A DNA stretch of 16,958 nucleotides from Clostridia bacterium (GTDB lineage Bacteria > Bacillota > Clostridia > TANB77 > CAG-508), in assembly GCA_022791735.1 (NCBI GenBank), contig JAAVZQ010000093.1:1-16958 (forward strand), read 5' to 3'. The translations under genes were made by a program, and so were the position numbers. The notes beneath the pieces are model-generated. The model did no database searches. It was not told the DNA's origin and saw nothing but the letters and a program-made list of their open reading frames with translations. Below, one piece after another: positions 6,953 through 13,730 of this stretch. Position 1 is the first letter of the stretch; each line of letters opens with the position of its first letter.

Positions 6953-7153
6953 CTATTCCTTTATTAAAGAAGTTTCAACAGATAAAAATTTATCGCGAAG
7001 ATTAGACAAAATAACAACATCTTGTTTAAAAGTAGAAAATAAAAAATCATCAGCCATATAATATTTTCTATTATTAAAAACAAAAGACATTTTCTCTAAA
7101 TAGCAATTAATTGACAATAACAACAATCTTTTTTCTTCTTCACTTAAATCCAT
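6953..7153 (-). CDS. Unrecognised 66-aa protein, first gene of the phage operon
   Basis: ATG 7153 follows GGGGT. The product is a small soluble, mostly helical protein with no recognised motif. As the first gene behind the regulated phage promoter it may be an early or regulatory factor, but nothing in the sequence shows this. Confidence 0.55.
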   Translation of the reverse strand: MDLSEEEKRLLLLSINCYLEKMSFVFNNRKYYMADDFLFSTFKQDVVILSNLRDKFLSVETSLIKE

Positions 7154-7214
7154 AAAAACCCCATTAATAAATAATTTAATTTATATTTTTCATTGAAGGG
7201 AAAAATATATTAAC

Positions 7215-7256
7215 TCTAGCTAGACGACGAGCAATCAAGTCACGAACCTAGCTAGA
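7215..7256 (-). repeat. Inverted repeat in the leader of the phage operon
   Basis: TCTAGCTAG (7215-7223) and CTAGCTAGA (7248-7256) are exact complements around 24 bases, between the predicted promoter and the first gene. The TCTAGCT motif recurs in the coat-gene hairpin at 6354-6360. Confidence 0.45.
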
Positions 7257-7323
7257 TAGGTGATAATAGTTTAATATTACTAGAATATAACTATTATACA
7301 ATAATAATAGGAACACTATTATT

Positions 7324-7444
7324 ACGACATTTTAAGTCGTTAAATATTTTATAACATATCACGACATATAATGTCAAGTGTTTTTTAAAAAAATATGACA
7401 TTTTATATCGTGTACATATTTAAAAAAATATGACATAATATGTC
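7324..7444. promoter_or_regulatory. Operator array of the lysogeny switch
   Basis: Four related sites with half-site ACGACAT lie between the divergent XRE gene and the phage operon: 7324-7340 (ACGAC-N7-GTCGT), 7363-7375 (GACAT-ATA-ATGTC), 7397-7411 (imperfect) and 7432-7444 (GACATAATATGTC). Spacing and palindromy fit a dimeric helix-turn-helix repressor. One site overlaps the -35 of the minus-strand promoter and one lies just before the regulator start codon. Confidence 0.7.
7349..7377 (-). promoter_or_regulatory. Promoter of the phage structural operon
   Basis: On the minus strand, TTGACA (7377-7372) is followed after 17 bases by TTATAA (7354-7349). The operator at 7363-7375 covers the -35 element, so repressor bound there should block the operon. 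Confidence 0.65.
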
Positions 7445-7455
7445 TAGGTGGTAAT

Positions 7456-7653
7456 ATGATAAAAGAAAATAGAATAAAAAGAAACTACACACAAGAAGAA
7501 CTAGCAGAAATATTAAATATAAGTACAAGACAATTACAAAGAATAGAACAAAATGAAGAAAAAACAAGAATAGGAACATTAAAAAAAATAATAAAAATAT
7601 TACAAATACCAGACAACGAAATAATAGAATATATAAAAAAATTTGACATATAA
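7456..7653 (+). CDS. XRE-family repressor of the prophage
   Basis: A 65-aa protein that is almost entirely one Cro/C1-type helix-turn-helix domain: IKRNYTQEELAEILNIST then RQLQRIEQNEE, with the Q/E-L-A and R-x-I-E positions conserved. ATG 7456 follows AGGTGG closely. It is transcribed away from the structural operon across the operator array at 7324-7444, so it most likely represses that operon and its own promoter and keeps the phage dormant. It lacks any additional sensor or cleavage domain, so induction must act through another protein or through loss of repressor. Confidence 0.85.
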   Translation: MIKENRIKRNYTQEELAEILNISTRQLQRIEQNEEKTRIGTLKKIIKILQIPDNEIIEYIKKFDI

Positions 7654-7740
7654 CAAAAAAAAATAATATAATTAAATAATAAGAAAAAAAAGAAATAAAG
7701 AATTTAAAAAGAAAAAATACACTTTATGACAATTTTTATG

Positions 7741-7774
7741 TACACAAAAATTGAAAATAACCTATTTTTGTGTA
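7741..7774 (+). terminator. Hairpin downstream of the XRE gene
   Basis: TACACAAAAAT (7741-7751) is perfectly complementary to ATTTTTGTGTA (7764-7774). It lies 88 bp past the XRE stop in otherwise featureless AT-rich DNA (7654-7950) and may terminate that transcript. Confidence 0.45.
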
Positions 7775-7950
7775 TTAAAAAAATTATTATTGTAAACAAC
7801 AAAAAAAAACAAAACAAAAAATTAAACAAAAATGCAATTATTTAATTTGTCAAAATGTATTAAAAAAGTAGTAAACCTAAGAAAAAGCTTAAAATTAAAT
7901 AAAAAAAGTAGATGATAATAAAATTGACTATTTGACGTCTTAACAGATAG

Positions 7951-7970
7951 CTTTGATTTTGTGCAATGTT
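7951..7970. repeat. Right attachment site of the prophage (attR)
   Basis: This is an exact copy of the 20-bp core at 1374-1393. The left arm differs here (ACAGATAG precedes the core), so attR carries the 6-bp centre and only one symmetric arm. Confidence 0.8.
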
Positions 7971-8305
7971 GTACAAATAAATATATCTTTCTTTTAACTC
8001 AATTTTAAGCCATATTCTCTATCATACCCACTATTCTCTCTTATATTTTTATCTTTTAATACTTAACCCAAATTATAAATATTTTTGCAATTTTTGATTT
8101 ATAAAAATATTTTAAATTCTTTTTATTTCTAATATGTTTGTTGATTTCTTATAACAAATTTATTAAATACATGCTACAATATATTTTTAATATAGTATTT
8201 GCTTAAAAACAATCTGTAAAATCCGCCCTATTCCCTATCGCTGTAAGGAATGAAATTTTTGTGGCATACATATATGTAAATATCATATTATTGGAGGCAA
8301 AATTC
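7971..8305. other. AT-rich gap between attR and the recombinase gene
   Basis: I see no gene here. The ribosome binding site of the recombinase lies at its end (8293-8297). A promoter must lie here, but I cannot single one out. Confidence 0.5.
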
Positions 8306-9319
8306 ATGATAAATAACAAAGAAAATCCAGAATTTCTAAACTCATTTTTGCAATATTCTGCAGTAATACTTAATAAATCACCAAATAGTGTAAAAGAATA
8401 TAGTTATGATTTGACTAATTTCCTTAAGTTTATGTGTAATCACTTAGGATTAACTTCACAAGAAAATATTAAAGATACAGATATACATTTGCTCGATATT
8501 TCCTTTTTAAAGCAAATTACATTAGAAGATATACATTCATATCTATATTATCTAAAAGAAGAGTTTAACAGCAAACCTGCAACTCTTGCAAGGAAAGCTT
8601 CAACTATTAGAGTATTTTTTGCGTACATAACCAATAATAAAGAATATGGACTAGAAATAAATCCTGCTCAAAACCTAGAAAACCCTAAATTAGACAGAAG
8701 ACAACCAAAATACTTAACACTTGAAGAAAGCCAAAAACTACTTAAAGCTGCATCTGAAGCAAACTCTAAAAAAGATAATAGAAATGTAGAAAGAGATTTT
8801 GCTATAATTACCCTATTTTTAAATTGTGGTATGCGTTTATCTGAACTTGTTTCAATTAGTTTAAAGGATATTATGTTTGACGAAGCTAAAATGACGGTTA
8901 TAGGCAAAGGAAATAAAGAAAGAACTATATATCTTAACAAAGCATGTATGAAAGCTCTAGAACAATATTTAGCTGTGAGACCTAAAAATAAAATCAAACC
9001 CAAACATGAAGATGCTCTATTCTTAAGTGAAAGATTAGAAAGAATAAGCAAAAGGACTGTACAATATGTTGTAGAAAAAGAACTAAGAAAGGCAGGTCTT
9101 GATACTACAAAATATTCAACACATAAATTAAGGCACACAGCAGCAACTCTTATGTATCAGTATGGAAATGTAGATATAAGAGCGTTGCAAGAATTACTTG
9201 GTCATGAAAGTATTTCAACTACTGAAATATACACACATGTGGCAAATGTGCAAGTAAGAAACGCTGTTGAAAGCAACCCTCTTTCTGAAGAAGATATACA
9301 GGTAAGAAAAGAAGTATAA
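8306..9319 (+). CDS. xerC: Xer-type tyrosine recombinase
   Basis: A 337-aa site-specific recombinase. ATG 8306 is chosen because GGAGG lies eight bases upstream; the 15 extra residues of the longer frame have no such signal. The N-terminal SAM-like core-binding domain spans about 8-115. All catalytic residues are present: Arg177 (CGMRLSEL), Lys201 (GKGNK), His273 and Arg276 (HKLRH), His300 (LLGHESIS) and Tyr309. Xer proteins resolve chromosome dimers at dif; length and motifs fit XerC/XerD rather than a phage integrase with an arm-binding domain. It lies outside the phage repeats and next to a LexA-regulated gene, so it is probably a host gene. The dif-like attB just upstream suggests it may act there and be the enzyme the phage uses. 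XerC versus XerD cannot be decided here. Confidence 0.8.
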   Translation: MINNKENPEFLNSFLQYSAVILNKSPNSVKEYSYDLTNFLKFMCNHLGLTSQENIKDTDIHLLDISFLKQITLEDIHSYLYYLKEEFNSKPATLARKASTIRVFFAYITNNKEYGLEINPAQNLENPKLDRRQPKYLTLEESQKLLKAASEANSKKDNRNVERDFAIITLFLNCGMRLSELVSISLKDIMFDEAKMTVIGKGNKERTIYLNKACMKALEQYLAVRPKNKIKPKHEDALFLSERLERISKRTVQYVVEKELRKAGLDTTKYSTHKLRHTAATLMYQYGNVDIRALQELLGHESISTTEIYTHVANVQVRNAVESNPLSEEDIQVRKEV

Positions 9320-9336
9320 ATGTATGCATTTATATT

Positions 9337-9633
9337 CTAATATGTAGGTATTGATAATGTTTGGGCTACAGTTAAATTTGAACTGTTTAGCCCATTTACT
9401 GCTTTTATATCACTTATTACATCTCTTACATCTTTACCTTTATAATAGTAGTTACTCCTCTGCTCTTTCTCTGCAATATTCCATAAAGTATCTCCAGAAG
9501 ATACAGAAACAGTTTTATATTTTAAATCTTGATGAGAAAATGCTGTAGTACTTATTAAAAGGTTTATTCCTATAGATATCCCAATAATTAAAAGAATTGC
9601 TCTTACAAATTTTCTCTTATTTTTTACTATCAT
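9337..9633 (-). CDS. LysM cell-division inhibitor-like protein (YneA-type)
   Basis: A 98-aa protein. ATG 9633 is chosen because GGAG lies eight bases upstream; the longer frame from 9693 would start inside the promoter. Residues about 10-31 form a membrane helix with short basic start (KNKRKFVRAILLIIG), followed by one LysM domain (YKTVSVSSGDTLWNIAEKEQ to LTVAQTLSIP). A small membrane-anchored LysM protein under SOS control is the design of YneA-type proteins, which delay division during DNA damage. Regulation supports this strongly: a near-consensus promoter has a LexA box in its spacer. It converges with the recombinase gene, with 17 bp between stops. lexA itself is not in the window. Confidence 0.7.
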   Translation of the reverse strand: MIVKNKRKFVRAILLIIGISIGINLLISTTAFSHQDLKYKTVSVSSGDTLWNIAEKEQRSNYYYKGKDVRDVISDIKAVNGLNSSNLTVAQTLSIPTY

Positions 9634-9678
9634 AATAATTACTCCTTTATACGAACGTTTATTTGTAAATCTAAAATT

Positions 9679-9707
9679 ATTATATGCGAACATAAGTTTA
9701 TTGTCAA
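9679..9707 (-). promoter_or_regulatory. Sigma-A promoter with LexA (SOS) box in the spacer
   Basis: On the minus strand, TTGACA (9707-9702), 17 bases, then TATAAT (9684-9679): a perfect consensus promoter. Within the spacer, 9687-9700 read on the plus strand is CGAACATAAGTTTA, close to the Firmicutes LexA box CGAAC-N4-GTTCG. A second weaker match (CGAAC-N4-ATTTG) lies at 9652-9665. Confidence 0.75.
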
Positions 9708-9741
9708 TGCTTTTTTGAAAAAAAGTGAAAAAATGTTTGTA

Positions 9742-10311
9742 TTATATCAATAATGGTTGTATCTGTTTCTTCTCTAAAGCATACTCTATTGATTTAACTA
9801 TATATTTTGGTGAATATGAAAGAGCTGTTGGCTTGGTAATCGGATTATTTTGAGAAAAAGGCACAAAAAATACATCTTTTCTATTCAAGAGCTTCCCTAT
9901 ATTCTCTGCATTTGAGCTAAGTCCATCTTTTGTAATAATTCCGAAGTAATACTGGTTTGTTTTCTCTTAAAACCGTATTAATTCCAAGCAGAATAGTAGT
10001 ATCATATATAGAGGTGCTTAGTTTTGCAATATGATTTCCGAGAAAAAGGTGCAGCCACAATTACATCTACATCAATCCTTTCCGCTTCTTCCTCTTTAAA
10101 AATTATCTTTCTATTAGAAATTTCTTCTAATTCTTTTATGTAATTACTTAAATTTCTATGTTTAAAAGCATTATTATAGGTATCTTCTAGCATAATTGGA
10201 ATAACTTCTCCACCGCTTCTTTTTCACATTTCTTATTTCAGCTATTGTATCTTTAAATGCATAAAACACATCTGACATACCAAATGCGATTTTTTTCCCT
10301 TCCAGTTTCAC
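9742..10311 (-). CDS. dpaB: Dipicolinate synthase subunit B-like flavoprotein, with three frame breaks at CGG
   Basis: Read with one base skipped at each of three CGG codons (10213-10215, 10038-10040, 9941-9943), this is a continuous 188-aa protein. It aligns along its whole length with DpaB/SpoVFB as I know it: KLEGKKIAFGMSDVFYAF, GGEVIPIMLEDTYN, VDVIVAAPFSGNHIAKLS, KPVLLGIITKDGLSSNAENI, DVFFVPFSQNNPITKP and a QIQPLL end. The GTG start (10311) has AAGGAGGG upstream, and the stop falls where the family ends. No stop or other shift interrupts the repaired frame, and the Gly restored at each site is a position where the family has Gly. DpaA-DpaB makes dipicolinate in the mother cell of sporulating bacteria; dpaA is not adjacent. 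In ordinary reading it would be a pseudogene; uniform breaks argue against decay. Confidence 0.7.
9941..9943 (-). other. In-frame CGG at third frame break of dpaB
   Basis: Codons read TTA CTT CGG AAT; skipping C gives CTT GGA ATT ATT ACA and restores LLGIITKDGL. Confidence 0.75.
10038..10040 (-). other. In-frame CGG at second frame break of dpaB
   Basis: Codons read TTT TCT CGG AAA; skipping C gives TCT GGA AAT CAT and restores APFSGNHIAKL. Confidence 0.75.
10213..10215 (-). other. In-frame CGG at first frame break of dpaB
   Basis: Codons read AAG AAG CGG TGG; skipping C gives AAG GGT GGA GAA and restores KKKGGEVIPIM. Confidence 0.75.
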
Positions 10312-10405
10312 TTAGGGTACCCTCCTTCAAAGTTTTTTATTTACATTGTTCTTCCATATATTTTATGAAATTATGTAAATTTTGCAACTAAATTTAAAGT
10401 TAAGT

Positions 10406-10434
10406 TTGCATATAGATAATAATTGTGGTAAAAT
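10406..10434 (+). promoter_or_regulatory. Likely guaA promoter
   Basis: TTGCAT (10406-10411), 17 bases, then TAAAAT (10429-10434). About 85 bp of leader follows before the guaA start; I see no recognisable purine riboswitch in it. Confidence 0.55.
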
Positions 10435-10523
10435 ATATGTAGAAATTTAGGAAATAATTGGGACTTTTTTAGTTATAATGATATATCATATAACAGATTT
10501 GTTCCGCCATAAGAAAGGAAATA

Positions 10524-12068
10524 ATGTATATGAAAGAAAATGAAAAAATACTTATACTAGACTTTTTTGGACAATACAATCAATTAATTGCAAGGCGTGT
10601 AAGAGAATGCAATGTATATTCTGAAATAGTACCTTTTGACACTAGCATAGAAAAAATAAAGGAAATTGCACCAAAAGGTATAATACTTACTGGATGTCCA
10701 GCAAGCGTTTATGAAGAAAATGCACCAACCATAAGTAAAGAACTATTAGATTTAGGAATTCCGATGCTTGGAATTTGTTATGGTATGCAATTAATAAGCT
10801 ATATATTAGGAGGAAATGTAAGAGAAGCAGATAAACGTGAATACTGTATAAAAAAAGTTAAAATTGATAATACTTCCCCTCTTTTCTTTGGATTTAATAA
10901 TGAAAACCAATGCCTAATGACACATACAGATTTTGTAGATGAACTTCCAAGTGGCTTTAGAAACATCGCAAGTACCGATGATTGCCCTAATGCTGGTATG
11001 GCAAATGAAGAAAAGAAAATCTATGGTATTCAATTTCATCCAGAAGTAAATGATACAGTAGATGGTCTAAAAATCATACATAATTTTGTATACAAAGTTT
11101 GTGGATGTACTGGTGATTGGAAAATGTCATCATTTGTTGAAGAATCTGTAAAAACTCTAAAAGAAAAAATTGGAGGTAAAAAAGCACTATGTGCCCTATC
11201 TGGTGGTGTTGACTCTTCTGTTGCAGCAATTCTTCTAAATAAGGCAATTGGAAAAAATTTAACATGTATATTTGTAGACCATGGCCTACTTCGCAAAAAC
11301 GAGGGCGATGAAGTTGAAAAAGTATTTAGAGAACAATATGATATAAACCTTATAAGAGTAAATGCTGAAGATAGATTTTTATCAAAACTTAAAGGAATTA
11401 CAGAACCTGAACAAAAAAGAAAAATTATTGGTGAAGAGTTTATTAGAGTCTTTGAGGAAGAAGCTAAAAAAATAGGAAAAGTAGATTATCTAGTACAAGG
11501 TACTATATATCCTGATGTTATCGAAAGTGGTGTAGGAAAAGGTCAAACAATCAAAAGTCATCACAATGTAGGTGGACTTCCAGACTATGTTGATTTTGAA
11601 GAAATAATAGAACCTTTAAGAGACCTATTTAAAGATGAAGTTAGGAAAACAGGACTTGAACTTGGAATACCAGAAAATTTAGTATATAGACAACCATTCC
11701 CTGGTCCTGGTCTTGCAATAAGAGTTATTGGAGATATTACTAAGGAAAAACTTGATACTCTAAGAGATGCAGATTATATCTTTAGAGAAGAAATTGCAAA
11801 AGCTGGACTTGATAAAAGCTTAAATCAATATTTTGCAGTACTTACTAATCTAAAATCTGTTGGTGTTATGGGAGATGATAGAACTTATGACTATACTCTA
11901 GCACTACGTGCAGTAGAGACACATGATTTCATGACTGCTTCCTTTGCAAAAATACCTTATGAGATTTTAGAAAAAGTTTCTGTAAGAATTGTAAATGAGG
12001 TTAAAAATATAAATAGAATTGTTTATGATATAACTTCTAAACCACCTGCAACTATTGAATGGGAATAA
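10524..12068 (+). CDS. guaA: GMP synthase (glutamine-hydrolysing)
   Basis: A full-length 514-aa enzyme that converts XMP, ATP and glutamine into GMP. The N-terminal class I amidotransferase domain shows the nucleophile Cys85 in GICYGMQ and the His/Glu pair in QFHPEV (about 172-174). The ATP-pyrophosphatase domain has the P-loop SGGVDSS (about 226-232), and the C-terminal dimerisation domain ends in KPPATIEWE as in the family. GAAAGGAA precedes two near-adjacent ATG codons (10524 and 10530); either could start. The RelA/SpoT-like gene follows 18 bp downstream and is probably co-transcribed, and guaB lies convergent beyond, so the last two GMP-synthesis steps and a putative alarmone enzyme are clustered. 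Confidence 0.95.
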   Translation: MYMKENEKILILDFFGQYNQLIARRVRECNVYSEIVPFDTSIEKIKEIAPKGIILTGCPASVYEENAPTISKELLDLGIPMLGICYGMQLISYILGGNVREADKREYCIKKVKIDNTSPLFFGFNNENQCLMTHTDFVDELPSGFRNIASTDDCPNAGMANEEKKIYGIQFHPEVNDTVDGLKIIHNFVYKVCGCTGDWKMSSFVEESVKTLKEKIGGKKALCALSGGVDSSVAAILLNKAIGKNLTCIFVDHGLLRKNEGDEVEKVFREQYDINLIRVNAEDRFLSKLKGITEPEQKRKIIGEEFIRVFEEEAKKIGKVDYLVQGTIYPDVIESGVGKGQTIKSHHNVGGLPDYVDFEEIIEPLRDLFKDEVRKTGLELGIPENLVYRQPFPGPGLAIRVIGDITKEKLDTLRDADYIFREEIAKAGLDKSLNQYFAVLTNLKSVGVMGDDRTYDYTLALRAVETHDFMTASFAKIPYEILEKVSVRIVNEVKNINRIVYDITSKPPATIEWE

Positions 12069-12086
12069 TTTTAAGGAGGGATGTAT

Positions 12087-13382
12087 ATGTCAAAAGAAGC
12101 ATCAAAAGCCTTTAGACAAGGATATTCTATTAGTAAATCTAATGGATTACAATATGATCCAAATGTTATATTTGGAGAAATAGAAAAAAGTCAAACATTA
12201 AAGCTTGCACAATTAATAGCTGAAACTGATAATAACAGACTTTTATTATATAAAGATCCTAAAGTTAAAGAACTTATAAACTATATATTGGCTGCAATAA
12301 TTTTTGAAAACCAACATATGACAGCTGTTGAAGACTTCTTCCCTATTAAAATTTCTAGAAGATATAAATCAAATGATAGCCTTGCACATAAAATGGCTCA
12401 AAAAGATATTGTTACAGATTATTTAGGTTTTAAAATAACGCCTGAATCAGAGCACGATATTTTCTATTCAACAGATCCCGTGCTTCAAGAAATGATTGAC
12501 CGTAGAGAAAATGTTAGAAGATTTGTTGCAGAAAGTTTTAAAAAATTATCAAAAACTAAAACAACAACTTTTGAAAACTATTGTATGAAATGTATAGAAA
12601 TATTAGATAGATTGAGAACTGTATTTGTGGATAGGTCATTAGATGGTACAAAATATAGTGATACTTATGCAAGTGAAAGAAAAGAAGACTATGAAAGACG
12701 AAAATTAGAAATATATAATGCATTAGATGATTATCAAACATTACATGGAAATGAGGATGAAGAATTAACACTTGATGATATATCTGAAATTGCAAAATTT
12801 GATATAAAAGCTTTACTTAATGAACTCCAAAATAATATGACTAATGAAGTTACTTTATATCAATTAAGAAAAAACTTAATGCATATATTTGAAAATAGTG
12901 ATTTATTAGATGGCCTTGGAGTATCAATAGCATTTGACCAAACCTTTCATAAAGCTAAACCAAATGGATATAGGTCAGAATTTATAGGTCTAGTAATAGA
13001 TATACCAGCAGCATATGGCGATGCCATTGAGCTTCCTATTGAATGTCAAATACAAACTATAGAGCAAGAAAGAGATGGTGAAGTTGGATACTCAGCACAT
13101 ATTAAACGTGCAGGTAAAAAAAGAGAATTAAAACCTGTACCTAAAATTGAGCCAAATAAAAGATATGCAGATCCACATGGAGTGCTTTCTGAATATATAG
13201 ATTTTTTAACTTTTGTTAAAAACATCTCTCCAGCTTTCGCAGAAGCAAAAGCTTCTAAAAATCGTGTAGAAATTCTCCCTAAAGATATTTATGGAGAATA
13301 TGAACAAATCTTGCAAGCAGATGACCGGAAGCAACCTACAAGCAATGTATACTGCTCATCTAAGAAAGCTTTACGACCGTAG
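12087..13382 (+). CDS. RelA/SpoT-domain protein, zero-frame part (N-terminal 413 residues real)
   Basis: ATG 12087 is chosen because GGAGG (12075-12079) is seven bases upstream; ATG 12081 touches it. The protein shows the elements of a (p)ppGpp synthetase-type fold: RYKSNDSLAHKM at about 92-103 (like the R-x-K-x-x-x-S-x-x-x-K motif), DYLGFKI at about 111-117 (like the D-x-x-G-x-R-I motif), NGYRSEFIGLVIDIP at about 293 and ECQIQT...GYSAHI at about 319-339. A helical insert of roughly 150 residues separates these halves, unusual for small alarmone synthetases. In zero frame it ends with a short unnatural tail at 13382 after CGG 13326-13328; skipping one base there continues it to 13641 (517 aa). 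Position between guaA and guaB links it to GTP/GMP metabolism; actual catalytic activity is unproven. Confidence 0.7.
   Translation: MSKEASKAFRQGYSISKSNGLQYDPNVIFGEIEKSQTLKLAQLIAETDNNRLLLYKDPKVKELINYILAAIIFENQHMTAVEDFFPIKISRRYKSNDSLAHKMAQKDIVTDYLGFKITPESEHDIFYSTDPVLQEMIDRRENVRRFVAESFKKLSKTKTTTFENYCMKCIEILDRLRTVFVDRSLDGTKYSDTYASERKEDYERRKLEIYNALDDYQTLHGNEDEELTLDDISEIAKFDIKALLNELQNNMTNEVTLYQLRKNLMHIFENSDLLDGLGVSIAFDQTFHKAKPNGYRSEFIGLVIDIPAAYGDAIELPIECQIQTIEQERDGEVGYSAHIKRAGKKRELKPVPKIEPNKRYADPHGVLSEYIDFLTFVKNISPAFAEAKASKNRVEILPKDIYGEYEQILQADDRKQPTSNVYCSSKKALRP
13326..13328 (+). other. In-frame CGG at the frame break of the RelA/SpoT-like gene
   Basis: Codons read GAT GAC CGG AAG; skipping C gives GAC GGA AGC AAC and opens 104 further codons to 13641. 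Confidence 0.75.
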
Positions 13383-13641
13383 GTTTAATCTATTCCCTTC
13401 TGCAGTTACAGTACCTATTTATATTAGTGAAAGTGATATACCAAAAAGAAGGGCACCATTTTTTGCAGAACTTAAAGAATCTGTTAGCACTACTATGCGT
13501 ACCGTATATGATGCACTTGATGAAGCGGAACTTAAAGAATGTAATAATAGACAACAAACAGGAATTACTCAAGGTAAAAGCGACAATGATGGGCAAATGA
13601 GCATTGGCAACGATACAGATGGCGGACATGAAGAACTTTAG
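13327..13641 (+). CDS. C-terminal part of the RelA/SpoT-like protein, reached by a +1 shift
   Basis: This frame adds 104 residues starting GSNLQAMYTAHLRKLYDRRF. The longer frame from 13291 has an ATG but no ribosome binding site and lies inside the upstream frame, so independent translation is unlikely. The segment continues the helical, charged character of the upstream protein (FFAELKESVSTTMRTVYDAL) and ends in a polar Gly/Asn/Asp-rich tail. A strong terminator follows 10 bp after its stop, which indicates that the transcription unit, and hence the gene, really ends here and not at 13382. Confidence 0.65.
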   Translation, partial: GSNLQAMYTAHLRKLYDRRFNLFPSAVTVPIYISESDIPKRRAPFFAELKESVSTTMRTVYDALDEAELKECNNRQQTGITQGKSDNDGQMSIGNDTDGGHEEL

Positions 13642-13651
13642 AAGATAGAAA

Positions 13652-13688
13652 AAAAAGAACGATAATATTTTGAAATATCGTTCTTTTT
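13652..13688. terminator. Bidirectional terminator between the RelA/SpoT-like gene and guaB
   Basis: AAAAAGAACGATA (13652-13664) pairs with TATCGTTCTTTTT (13676-13688). The stem carries A- and T-runs on the two sides, so it can end both converging transcripts. Confidence 0.85.
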
Positions 13689-13730
13689 ATTGTTTACATA
13701 CTAGGAAATTAATCTAACAATCTACATAAA

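Larger units (their letters stand above)
1374..7970. mobile_element. Filamentous-phage (inovirus-like) prophage without its own integrase
   Basis: The element is about 6.6 kb between perfect 20-bp repeats, a usual inovirus genome size. Its contents in transcriptional order on the minus strand are a small orf, a candidate ssDNA-binding protein, a short coat protein with one membrane helix, a Zot/pI ATPase, several tiny membrane proteins, a secreted pIII-like protein, a pVI-like protein and a replication initiator. A divergent XRE regulator lies at the right end with operator repeats. Zot plus a tiny coat protein plus a Rep is the diagnostic inovirus set. No recombinase is encoded between the repeats; a Xer-type recombinase starts 336 bp outside attR. 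All structural genes look intact apart from one frame break at a CGG codon. Confidence 0.85.

Noticed and set aside
701..8237. 12-bp inverted match TAGGGAATAGGG (701-712) and CCCTATTCCCTA (8226-8237) flanking the prophage
   Set aside because: A 12-base match is expected by chance several times in 17 kb; the perfect 20-bp repeat defines the element ends better.
8306..9319. Tyrosine recombinase as the prophage's own integrase
   Set aside because: It lies outside the perfect repeats and has Xer length and motifs without an added arm-binding domain; host Xer is the simpler reading, though not proven.
10321..10523. Purine riboswitch upstream of guaA
   Set aside because: I see no conserved junction motifs or three-helix arrangement in the short leader.
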